A stretch of DNA of 7,519 nucleotides from Bacilli bacterium (GTDB lineage: Bacteria > Bacillota_I > Bacilli_A > RF39 > UBA660). Both the position numbers and the translations under genes were made by a program. This document shows positions 1 to 7,465 of this stretch, one piece after another (positions within the stretch are counted from its first letter, which is position 1; every line of letters begins with the position of its first letter). Location of the stretch: positions 1-7,519 of the forward strand of contig JAILLM010000098.1 in NCBI GenBank assembly GCA_024693165.1, written 5' to 3'. Under the pieces are notes generated by a model. The model did not search any database. It was not told the DNA's origin and saw nothing but the letters and a program-made list of their open reading frames with translations.

Positions 1-4
1 TACA

Positions 5-84
5 CAAAAAAAGAGAATTTTTACATTCCCCTAATATCTTAATCATCCAAGCATTACTTATTTTTTGTATTTGCTCTTTTTTTC
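5..84 (-). terminator. Weak long-loop inverted repeat, possible terminator
   Basis: Bases 6-15 (aaaaaaagag) and 74-83 (ctcttttttt) are perfect complements separated by 58 bases. On the minus strand the distal arm ends in seven T, about 40 bases after the stop of the open frame at 54-227. The large loop and A/T-rich arms make this weak; a chance pairing of two A/T runs is quite possible. Confidence 0.2.
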
Positions 85-227
85 AATCTTAAAACCAAAT
101 TATTATTTGATTTATTTAAATTATCTTTTGTTTTATTTATCTTCACGTAATTATTAATAATAGCTAATAAACCAATTCCTACTCCTGAACCTAGTAAAAG
201 TTGAAAAGCCCTTATCTTATAATGAGG
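54..227 (-). pseudogene. Start-less small open frame with one membrane segment (possible gene remnant)
   Basis: Between the stops at 228-230 and 54-56 the minus strand has 57 sense codons. The product would have a hydrophobic Gly-rich segment (LLLGSGVGIGLLAIINNY) followed by a very basic Lys/Asn-rich tail ending KKRANTKNK. That pattern resembles a single-pass membrane protein with a cytoplasmic tail. The frame has no ATG, and no GTG or TTG before the hydrophobic segment, and no Shine-Dalgarno site. It is therefore either the 3' remnant of a broken gene or chance coding in AT-rich DNA. I do not recognise a family. The ~50 bases from here to the operon terminator (228-276) show nothing. Confidence 0.3.
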
Positions 228-276
228 TTAGATAAATCAAGCTCTAGCAATTTATATTAGTTTTATTTTCACTATT

Positions 277-303
277 AAAAAAAGAAGTTAAACTTCTTTT
301 TTT
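277..303 (-). terminator. Operon terminator hairpin
   Basis: A perfect 13-bp inverted repeat: aaaaaaagaagtt (277-289) and aacttcttttttt (291-303) around base 290. In practice this gives an A7GAAG/CTTCT7 stem with a loop of about five bases. On the minus strand the stem starts inside the TAA stop (302-304) of the companion gene and ends in a run of seven T. It closes the two-gene unit and is nearly symmetrical, so it could also stop plus-strand transcription. Confidence 0.85.
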
Positions 304-1339
304 ATTCAAGCCATATTGCGTAAGTGTAAACAGGTCTTGGTCCAGCTATTTGAATTCCTACATAATATGATCCATCTCTATATTCACTTGGAATTTCAAG
401 AGTTACAGTTTGTCTACCTGATACTTTTGGAACAGATTCAGTTGCTACAAAATCGCTAGAAGACGAATAATGATAAATTGGTGATTTACTTAATATAATA
501 TCACAATAATTGCTTCCCCAACCTGTTGGAAATCTATCTATATCAACTTTTAGATATTTACGTCCACCTAAATCAACTTTATTAACAGTTGTTACTGCAA
601 CTCCAATGTAACTACTATTAGTATTAGAAAAATAGAAATAATTATCACTATCTGAAAATGTAGCATATTTATCTGCAGTCCCTTGCCATCCACCAGTTTT
701 AGACTCATATTTATTTCCATTGTCATATAAATAATACATTTCAACCCATTTTGCATACAAATCAGTTAAATCTTTAGTTACTATTAGTGATGAAGAAGCT
801 TCTTGAGTATATTCTTCATCTAAATACCAACCATTAAAAGCATAATTGTTTCTAGTTGGTTCGTTTATATCTCCTAATTGAAGTCCTAAATCTTTTTCTA
901 TTGTATAATCATTAATACCATCTAAATGAAGTCTAATTGGTCGTTTGAAATATATTTGTACTTCATATTCAACTGTTTTAGCATTAGATAAATTTTTATC
1001 AGTTTTAATATTTAAATTTCTAATTTCATCTGCGTTTAAACTCTCACCTATATATCCAGTTAATGTTGTAAGTTCATTTCCAGATTCATCTTTAACCTTA
1101 ACATTTATTAAAGCTAAATTATATGTACTTGAAGTTGTATTTTGTACTGTTCCAACTAATTGATTATTTATTAATCTTACATTATTAAATCTTAGATTAT
1201 TAACCGTTGTATCATCAAATGATATTCCATTATTAGCAGAATAACTAGGAGGAACTCCTCTTATTATTACAATTAATACCGCTAAAAGAATCATCACAAT
1301 GCTTGATTGTATTAATTTTGTTTTTGTTTTCTTATTCAT
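302..1339 (-). CDS. Exported FxLYD / Flg_new-repeat companion surface protein
   Basis: A 345-residue protein, probably extracellular and working with the giant protein encoded 11 bases upstream. The N-terminus is Lys-rich, followed by a hydrophobic helix at about 12-27. A possible signal peptidase site lies near SYSA (32-35), so it may be secreted or remain anchored; I cannot decide which. Residues 46-130 resemble an FxLYD domain (LVGTVQNTTSSTYNLALINV, then VKDESGNEL). Residues 135-198 are a Listeria-Bacteroides/Flg_new repeat (FNGWYLDEEY...LTDLYAKW), closely matching the repeat at 1679-1745 of the neighbour. Residues 201-345 form an aromatic-rich, probably beta-sandwich domain (LYDNGNKYESKTGGW) that I do not recognise; a carbohydrate-binding-like fold is a guess. 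There is a single cysteine (C279) and no enzymatic motif. The start is set by a near-perfect Shine-Dalgarno site beginning inside the upstream stop codon. The stop TAA lies inside the terminator stem. Confidence 0.93.
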   Translation of the reverse strand: MNKKTKTKLIQSSIVMILLAVLIVIIRGVPPSYSANNGISFDDTTVNNLRFNNVRLINNQLVGTVQNTTSSTYNLALINVKVKDESGNELTTLTGYIGESLNADEIRNLNIKTDKNLSNAKTVEYEVQIYFKRPIRLHLDGINDYTIEKDLGLQLGDINEPTRNNYAFNGWYLDEEYTQEASSSLIVTKDLTDLYAKWVEMYYLYDNGNKYESKTGGWQGTADKYATFSDSDNYFYFSNTNSSYIGVAVTTVNKVDLGGRKYLKVDIDRFPTGWGSNYCDIILSKSPIYHYSSSSDFVATESVPKVSGRQTVTLEIPSEYRDGSYYVGIQIAGPRPVYTYAIWLE

Positions 1340-1344
1340 AAGTT

Positions 1345-1352
1345 ACCTCCTT
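1345..1352 (-). promoter_or_regulatory. Strong Shine-Dalgarno site for the companion gene
   Basis: The minus strand reads AAGGAGGT, ending five bases before ATG 1339. Its first two bases are the last two of the TAA stop of the giant gene (1351-1353). The two genes are thus separated by 11 bases and are probably co-transcribed and translationally coupled. This site is clearly stronger than that of the first gene, which could allow more companion protein than giant protein. Confidence 0.9.
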
Positions 1353-4300
1353 AGTCAAATATATCATCTTTAAATTCCCAACTATAAGTTCCACCATATA
1401 CACCTATATTTGCAGTAGTTCCATCTGGATTTGTTCCAGTACCAACACCCTTCCAAACACTTTCATCATCTAAAATATTATATTTAGAATCCATATTTGG
1501 TGATGTAGTAATATAATTTGTTTGATAATTCCAGTATGAATCTGTTGTATTCCAACCTGAAGAATATCCACCATAACTGTTAGTCAATTTAATTCCATTA
1601 GCTGAGCATCTAATTAAACCAGACACATATGGAGTTAATGAACAGTTAGTGAAAGAATATCCTTTAGTGCCACTAATAAAATATGAATAATTTGCAGATG
1701 TAAAATTTAATTTAAATGCAACATTATTAAATTCTAATTTATTAGCTACAAATATAGTATTTGAAGCATTAGATGTACCATTCCAAACTAATCTATAAAA
1801 ACCAACTGTATAGTTTGTAGATCCACCATGAGAGTTTGCAAATAGTGTACTAACTGATAATATTGTTTTTTCTCTATTACCAATTAAATTAATAGATTTA
1901 TCGTTATTTAAAGTAAATACTGATTCTGGTAAAGAATACGTACCATCACTTAAAACAATACCATAACTTTTACCAGTAGTAACAACACTTGATAAAGCAC
2001 TTAATGTTTTATATGGGGAAGCAATTGTTCCATCACCTGTTGAATCATTTCCATTAGTAGCATCTAAATAGATATATTCATCAAAATTACTTAAAACTGC
2101 TTTGATTTCCCATTTTGCATATAAATCAGTTATATCTGAAGTTAATATAGTAGACGATGTTACTTTATTTGTTAAGTTTTCATCACTATACCAACCTGAG
2201 AATGAATATATTCCTTTTTCAGGTACAGGTAAATCACCAATAGCTTTCCCTTCAAATTTACTTACTCTGTCAACATCAAGAGATCCACCATTAGTATGTA
2301 GCATTATTGTTGACCAATCTTGAACATATACTGTTTTTGTATCAGAAGCGGAAACATTTGCATTTGTTATAATAGTACATACAGCATTATGTGTACCAGC
2401 TGATAAAGTACTATTTAAATCAAATGATTTTCCATCTACAGTACAACTAATATTTGCACCTTTATTTTCATTATAAGTTGTTGTTAATGATAAAGTATCA
2501 ATAACTGTAATATGATCGTTATCAATAGAAATTGTTGGAACAGTATTATCAATATAATTAATATAATAACTACTTGATGATACGTATTCACCATTGTTTG
2601 TTGATCTTGCAATTACTAAAATATCATCATCTACCACAAATGGGTTAGCATAAGTATTCCATGTTAATCCATTATCAATAGAATATTCATTTGTATAATT
2701 ATTACTTGGATATGTTATATCAACTGTTTTACTTGTATCCCATTTTCCTTCCCTATTAATTGATATTATAGGTTCACTTATAAGTGTAGGTCTTTCTGTT
2801 AGATATATTTCATAGATATTTCCAGTAAATGTTACATATTGAGTATCGCTTGGAATATAGTATCTTGAATATCTTTGTGTTCCTTCTCTTTGATCACATG
2901 TAATTTGTTCATTATTTTTATCATAGAAACATACTTTAGTATTTGAACTACTTTCATGTAAAACATATAACATATATTTATCTGTATCTACATTTAATCC
3001 AATTTTATTAATATCTGCACTAACATATGTTTCCTCATTATTGTCGTAAGCATTACTAGATAATTCATCACTTAATATATCTATATCACTACTTGAACTT
3101 ATTTCCAATTTAGAATCTTTCTTAATTGATTTTGCATATACAGTAGTTCTAGCCCCATCAAATTTAAATGATCCAGTATATTTTTTCCAGTTACTATCAT
3201 CATCACAATTTTCAGTACAATATAAATTATCCATATCATAATTTAGATCATAATCAATACTTGCTATCGAATATTTTCTTAATTCATTTTCTGTTAATGT
3301 TGGATACATACTAACCGCGTTAATGACAGGTTCATCTGGAATTTCTGAGTCTAAATTATAAATAATTTTATCTACAGTTCCTGTATTACCTGCTTCATCA
3401 GTTGCTCTAGCATAAATTGTTATAGTTCCATTTGTAAAATATGATGCAACTTGAAGCGATGTTAATTCAAATTTACCATTATATGCTTGCCAATTACTAT
3501 TATCTAGTGAGTATAATTGATTAGTTGAATTTTCTTCGTAATTAATTTCAATTTCAACCTTATTTGTTATTAAATCACTAGTTAAATTATTAATTTCAAT
3601 ATCTGGTGCTTCATTATCAATATTATTTATAATTATATCTTTTGTAGTTTCATTTCCTACACTATCTCTTGCATAAATAGTATAAACACCATTTTCTTCA
3701 ACTGTTGTAACAAAATTTGGTGAATCAACTGGATTGCCATTAAAACTTACATAATCAATTACACCATTATCAGTAACCATAACTGATACATAAACTTTTT
3801 TAGCTGGTCGTGTAGTACTTGGTTCTACTTCTATAACTGGATTTTCATCATCTATATTTGTTACAGTATAATACCCAGTGTCTGAATAATCTTCTTGTTC
3901 ACTAATACTTCTTGCTAATATTTTAGTATTATTCATATCTACATCTATTCCACCGCTATATACTTGCCAATCAGTTTCCTCTCCATTTGGATAAACTATT
4001 TTATATTCTTTACCCACTGATTCTAAATCAAAGTTAATAAATATTTTTGTACTTCTACAAGGTTCTTCATCTAATATTATAAAATCTGGGGTATCTAATT
4101 TTTTAAAATCCCATCTTATAAATAAGTTTTCAAAAATATCAGATGATAGCGTAGTTAAATTATATATATGATCTTTAGATACTCTTACTGTATTTCCTTC
4201 TTTATCCTCTATTTCAAAATAGTCTGCTTCAGAATTATAATTTGCTTCTGGCAATACAAATACTATTCCAGAAGATGGATATGACTTCCAATCACCATCA

Positions 4301-7300
4301 CTTAACCATTTATATTCTTTTGTTTTTGCTGATGAAGGATAATTTAAATTAACAATAAAATATGTTCCTTTATCTAATATTTCAATTGTTGGTGCTGGTT
4401 TGTAATTAGATACAGTATATGTTGCTTCTTTTTCATCTCCAAATAAATCTGCTTCAGTAGCTTTTATTGTCACATTTTCATATAAAGTAAATGGACCTTC
4501 ATAGTCATATGTTACACCATCTATTGTATATTTCTTAGATACAGCATTTCTATCATAATTAATTGTTATTTTAATTTCACTTGATAGCGATTTACTTGGC
4601 TCCACTTTTATTACTGGAGCTGACATTCCTTTATATAAGTAATCAACTCTAACTGTATCTGATCCTTTATCTCCAGCATCATTTGTTCCGTATGCTTGAA
4701 TTACAGTGTTTTCTTTTATTGTTATTTCGCCAGTATATTCACTCCATTCACTTGCATAATTTAATCTATAATATCTCTTTGTTAATCCTTCTTCATAATA
4801 TATTGTTGCCTTTACTTCATTTACTAATGAATCATCTGTTGGCTCTTTTGGACTAACGTTTATCTTTACTTCTCTTTCAACAGGAATATATGGGGTTACA
4901 TTCAATGCAACTTTCTCACTTACAACAGTTGTAATATTATTATCATCAGTTGCTTTTGCATAAAGTGTTTTACTTTCTGTGATTGTTAAAGGTGAAGTAT
5001 ATTTTTCATATATTACACCATCATATGAATAATATATATCTCCAGTATAATATGATCCAGTTATTGTTGCTGTTGTACTAGTTAAATATTCATCATCCAA
5101 GTGATCTGGATTAAATGTAATTTTTAATACTGGGCCATTACTAATATTATATATTCTTGTGTATGATTTTTTAGATTCCTTACCATCACTTTCTCTTATG
5201 TAATATGCATAGATTGGTATGTTTTCTCTTACCTCAAATGGTTCATTATATTTTTTATATGTTAAACCGCCATCAATACTATAATATATAGCTCTTGCTT
5301 CATATTCAGCTGTTAGTGTTATTGTACTAGATGTTGTTCTTGTTGATACACTACTAGATATTGATGGACCATTTATTGCATAACTTACTTGTGGCGTAGT
5401 AGTTGTTAGTGTTGAAGTAGTTGTTGGTAATGATGGGCTTGTAATGGTGATTGGACATTGTCCAAGAGGTAAGTCTGATAAGTCATATACTGTATTTCCG
5501 TTACAATCTGTTATAGTTACCGTAGTACCTGTAGAATCATCTAGACTTGTTTTTATTACTGATGGAACAGAATAGCCTGCTCCTGTTGTAATAACTGGGC
5601 TGCTTGTATTTGCTGGATTAACTATATCTATTGTTTCTCCACTTGATGTAATATATGTTATTACAGGTCCGCTTGATGTAGATGTATATACTAAAACTGA
5701 ATTATTTGTATCATCACTTGATATTGTTGTATCTTGAAGCCACTTTTGTTTAATCATTACACTATCATCATTTGATATTGTTTTATATGTAATTAAATAT
5801 CCTGAATTGTCATATACACCTTCTTGTGCAGTTGCTCTTGCATCTATTAGTGTATGTGGTCCAACTTCAAATTCACCAACATAGTCTTGCCATTCTCCGC
5901 CATTTATTCTATATTGCTTTGTTGTAGCTCTATCATCATAATTAATACTAACTTTAGTTGTTTCTCCATTATAAACTTCAAATTCTTCAGGTTCTATATC
6001 TACTGCTAGTTTTGCTTTTGGTGCAACAACATATTTCTTATTATTAATTACGTAACTAATATATATTGAATCAGTTTTATCCATTCTTACTAAAACTGGT
6101 CCAGTATATGATTGCCATTCAGTAGTACCATCTCCAGTTCTTGCATATTCTGTACTTGATGTTCTCCATTTTCTTTCTACTGAATTTGATGGATAATATA
6201 AATTTAATTTTACCCAACCATCAAATTCTAGATCTTTACCTGCAGGTAATTCTACTACTACATCTTTTTTTACTGTTGATGATAAACCATTATTACCTTT
6301 TGCAACACATGTTATTGTATGTTCACCAGCTGTCAATTCACTTGTATCTTCTATTTTATTATTTAATTCATCTTCACAAGTTGTATTTCCACTTTGTTCA
6401 TCATATTCAACATAAGATGGTAATTTAGATTCTGTGCCTAAAGTAAATACTGATGAAACTTCATCTAAATTTATTATTGGTGCTTTTAAGTCATTTTCTT
6501 TTATTTGCTCATCATTAGTTTCTTCTTTATCATCATCTTTTTTATCTTCTTCAAGAGTTTTTACTCTAAGTTCAATAACATATTCATTATTAACACTATC
6601 TACAACTTTTATTTTTAAGCTATACCATGTATTAGATTTTAAATTTTCGAATAAATAATTATCATCAGATTCAACATATCTTTGGTTTGAAATCGAATAA
6701 TAATATTTGATGCTCTCACTTAATGCATCATATGCTTCAACAGTTACATCAATTGAATTTGTTGTAGTTTTTGTTTTTATATTTGTTACTACAGGAGCAT
6801 CATTATCAATTTTAACAATTTCAACTTCACTTGGTTTTGATTCTTTACCACTTTTTGATACACCTTTAAACCAAACGTACCATATTCCTGATTTTCCAAT
6901 TTCAATATTTTTTGTATCAGTTCTTTTCCATTCGCAAGTATTTATATCATTTGTTTCACTAACACAATATAAATAATAATCTAATTCATCCCCTGGGAAT
7001 TCAGCATCTTCAATTACTTCAACTTCACTACTTTGTGAAAAATTATCTTTATCTTTTTGATCTATTTTTGGTGCCTTAAATAAAAAATAAGCTCTAATAG
7101 ATAAGATTCCTAAAATTCCTAAAATAAAAAACAATACTATTGGTAATACTCTAAGCTTACTAATAAATATTGTTATTTTCTTGTTGTCTTCACTTATTTC
7201 TTCAGGTTCTGTTTTTATTACATAATCTTTTCTAATACCAAATGAAATTTTCTTTTTAATTGATTTTATTTTAATATTATTTTTATTAAGCACTTCCTTT

Positions 7301-7344
7301 GCATCATCTATATGCAAATTTTTAATATTTGGAAATCTTTTCAT
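1351..7344 (-). CDS. Giant modular membrane-anchored surface protein (PASTA-like, TM, Ig/FN3 array, Flg_new repeat, beta-helix)
   Basis: Likely a surface adhesin or ligand-binding stalk of 1997 residues; its ligand is unknown. Residues 3-63 resemble a PASTA domain (FPNIKNLHIDDAKEVLN start, ITIFIS end). One hydrophobic helix follows at about 66-89. There is no signal peptide before it, so the domain is probably cytoplasmic and the rest outside. Then come an Ig-like region with C127/C137, an FN3-like domain (184-262), an acidic linker (263-288) and an Ig-like domain with C323/C346. About eleven diverged modules of the 'xxYSIDG..W..Y.G.F' type (CHB_HEX_C/Fn3_assoc-like) centre near W410, W485, 690, 775, W867, 943, W1019, W1126, W1285, W1386 and W1562. 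Thr/Ser-rich sequence fills 533-685, and 1412-1519 may be F5/8-type. A clear Flg_new repeat spans 1679-1745 (FSGWYSDENL, LYAKW). The end, 1755-1990, is DUF1565/pectin-lyase-like (YLDATNGNDSTGDG...SPYKTL, GVYGGTYSW). There is no LPXTG signal. An in-frame ATG at 7365 lacks a Shine-Dalgarno site; ATG 7344 has one. Domain names are by eye. Confidence 0.93.
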   Translation of the reverse strand: MKRFPNIKNLHIDDAKEVLNKNNIKIKSIKKKISFGIRKDYVIKTEPEEISEDNKKITIFISKLRVLPIVLFFILGILGILSIRAYFLFKAPKIDQKDKDNFSQSSEVEVIEDAEFPGDELDYYLYCVSETNDINTCEWKRTDTKNIEIGKSGIWYVWFKGVSKSGKESKPSEVEIVKIDNDAPVVTNIKTKTTTNSIDVTVEAYDALSESIKYYYSISNQRYVESDDNYLFENLKSNTWYSLKIKVVDSVNNEYVIELRVKTLEEDKKDDDKEETNDEQIKENDLKAPIINLDEVSSVFTLGTESKLPSYVEYDEQSGNTTCEDELNNKIEDTSELTAGEHTITCVAKGNNGLSSTVKKDVVVELPAGKDLEFDGWVKLNLYYPSNSVERKWRTSSTEYARTGDGTTEWQSYTGPVLVRMDKTDSIYISYVINNKKYVVAPKAKLAVDIEPEEFEVYNGETTKVSINYDDRATTKQYRINGGEWQDYVGEFEVGPHTLIDARATAQEGVYDNSGYLITYKTISNDDSVMIKQKWLQDTTISSDDTNNSVLVYTSTSSGPVITYITSSGETIDIVNPANTSSPVITTGAGYSVPSVIKTSLDDSTGTTVTITDCNGNTVYDLSDLPLGQCPITITSPSLPTTTSTLTTTTPQVSYAINGPSISSSVSTRTTSSTITLTAEYEARAIYYSIDGGLTYKKYNEPFEVRENIPIYAYYIRESDGKESKKSYTRIYNISNGPVLKITFNPDHLDDEYLTSTTATITGSYYTGDIYYSYDGVIYEKYTSPLTITESKTLYAKATDDNNITTVVSEKVALNVTPYIPVEREVKINVSPKEPTDDSLVNEVKATIYYEEGLTKRYYRLNYASEWSEYTGEITIKENTVIQAYGTNDAGDKGSDTVRVDYLYKGMSAPVIKVEPSKSLSSEIKITINYDRNAVSKKYTIDGVTYDYEGPFTLYENVTIKATEADLFGDEKEATYTVSNYKPAPTIEILDKGTYFIVNLNYPSSAKTKEYKWLSDGDWKSYPSSGIVFVLPEANYNSEADYFEIEDKEGNTVRVSKDHIYNLTTLSSDIFENLFIRWDFKKLDTPDFIILDEEPCRSTKIFINFDLESVGKEYKIVYPNGEETDWQVYSGGIDVDMNNTKILARSISEQEDYSDTGYYTVTNIDDENPVIEVEPSTTRPAKKVYVSVMVTDNGVIDYVSFNGNPVDSPNFVTTVEENGVYTIYARDSVGNETTKDIIINNIDNEAPDIEINNLTSDLITNKVEIEINYEENSTNQLYSLDNSNWQAYNGKFELTSLQVASYFTNGTITIYARATDEAGNTGTVDKIIYNLDSEIPDEPVINAVSMYPTLTENELRKYSIASIDYDLNYDMDNLYCTENCDDDSNWKKYTGSFKFDGARTTVYAKSIKKDSKLEISSSSDIDILSDELSSNAYDNNEETYVSADINKIGLNVDTDKYMLYVLHESSSNTKVCFYDKNNEQITCDQREGTQRYSRYYIPSDTQYVTFTGNIYEIYLTERPTLISEPIISINREGKWDTSKTVDITYPSNNYTNEYSIDNGLTWNTYANPFVVDDDILVIARSTNNGEYVSSSSYYINYIDNTVPTISIDNDHITVIDTLSLTTTYNENKGANISCTVDGKSFDLNSTLSAGTHNAVCTIITNANVSASDTKTVYVQDWSTIMLHTNGGSLDVDRVSKFEGKAIGDLPVPEKGIYSFSGWYSDENLTNKVTSSTILTSDITDLYAKWEIKAVLSNFDEYIYLDATNGNDSTGDGTIASPYKTLSALSSVVTTGKSYGIVLSDGTYSLPESVFTLNNDKSINLIGNREKTILSVSTLFANSHGGSTNYTVGFYRLVWNGTSNASNTIFVANKLEFNNVAFKLNFTSANYSYFISGTKGYSFTNCSLTPYVSGLIRCSANGIKLTNSYGGYSSGWNTTDSYWNYQTNYITTSPNMDSKYNILDDESVWKGVGTGTNPDGTTANIGVYGGTYSWEFKDDIFD
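7161..7200. repeat. 40-base perfect direct repeat, copy A (inside PASTA-like domain)
   Basis: Identical to 7480-7519. This copy encodes residues 49-61 (EISEDNKKITIFI) plus one base of the next codon of the giant protein, just before its transmembrane helix. Perfect third-position identity indicates recent copying rather than protein-level conservation between old paralogues. Confidence 0.97.
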
Positions 7345-7347
7345 ACA

Positions 7348-7353
7348 ATCACC
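7348..7353 (-). promoter_or_regulatory. Ribosome binding site deciding the start of the giant gene
   Basis: The minus strand reads GGTGAT, three bases before ATG 7344. It matches the 3' half of the AGGAGGTGAT consensus in register with a usual spacing. The alternative in-frame ATG at 7365 is preceded only by A/T sequence, and the seven residues it would add (MIVYGDC) precede the conserved beginning of the PASTA-like domain. Confidence 0.65.
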
Positions 7354-7366
7354 ATACACTATCATT

Positions 7367-7372
7367 ATTATA
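7367..7372 (-). promoter_or_regulatory. Putative -10 box of the two-gene operon
   Basis: The minus strand reads TATAAT exactly. It lies between the upstream terminator and the giant gene, so a promoter is needed about here. Predicted transcription start is near 7360, giving a leader of about 15 bases before ATG 7344 and leaving ATG 7365 untranscribed. The -35 region is poor: the best candidate, TTTTAA at 16-base spacing, matches 3 of 6. In such AT-rich DNA a TATAAT can arise by chance; a second one at 7465-7470 overlaps the upstream stop. Confidence 0.45.
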
Positions 7373-7400
7373 CTGTTAATAATATTAGTTAAAATTAAAT

Positions 7401-7443
7401 AAAAAAAAACAAAATGTTCTTTATAAAAATCATTTTGTTTTTT
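7401..7443 (-). terminator. Hairpin terminator between upstream gene and giant gene
   Basis: The arms 7404-7416 (aaaaaacaaaatg) and 7431-7443 (cattttgtttttt) are a perfect 13-bp inverted repeat with a 14-base loop. Read on the minus strand, the structure ends in nine T (7409-7401), a longer run than on the plus strand (six T). It lies 22 bases after the stop of the upstream partial gene and so insulates the giant gene from it. The stem has little G+C, like the hairpin at 277-303. Confidence 0.75.
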
Positions 7444-7465
7444 AATTGATATAGCACTTTAAATA

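Noticed and set aside
218..223. Plus-strand TATAAT
   Set aside because: No -35 element at proper spacing and no plus-strand gene downstream; a chance match in AT-rich DNA.
212..235. Short inverted repeat ttatct/agataa
   Set aside because: Only six A/T-dominated base pairs, no T-run after it, and not placed at a gene end.
945..1163. 72-codon plus-strand open frame
   Set aside because: It lies antisense inside the companion gene, whose domains and Shine-Dalgarno site are clear. It has no ribosome site or family resemblance of its own.
5451..5465. Perfect palindrome ttggaca-t-tgtccaa
   Set aside because: It lies deep inside coding sequence for LGQCPI with no promoter or gene edge nearby. A single 7-bp palindrome in 7.5 kb is not enough to call an operator.
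6141..6976. Three plus-strand open frames of 74-95 codons (also 2102-2323)
   Set aside because: They are antisense shadows of the giant gene. Their Leu/Ser/Phe-rich sequences are what reverse-reading Lys/Asn/Asp/Glu-rich AT-rich coding DNA gives.
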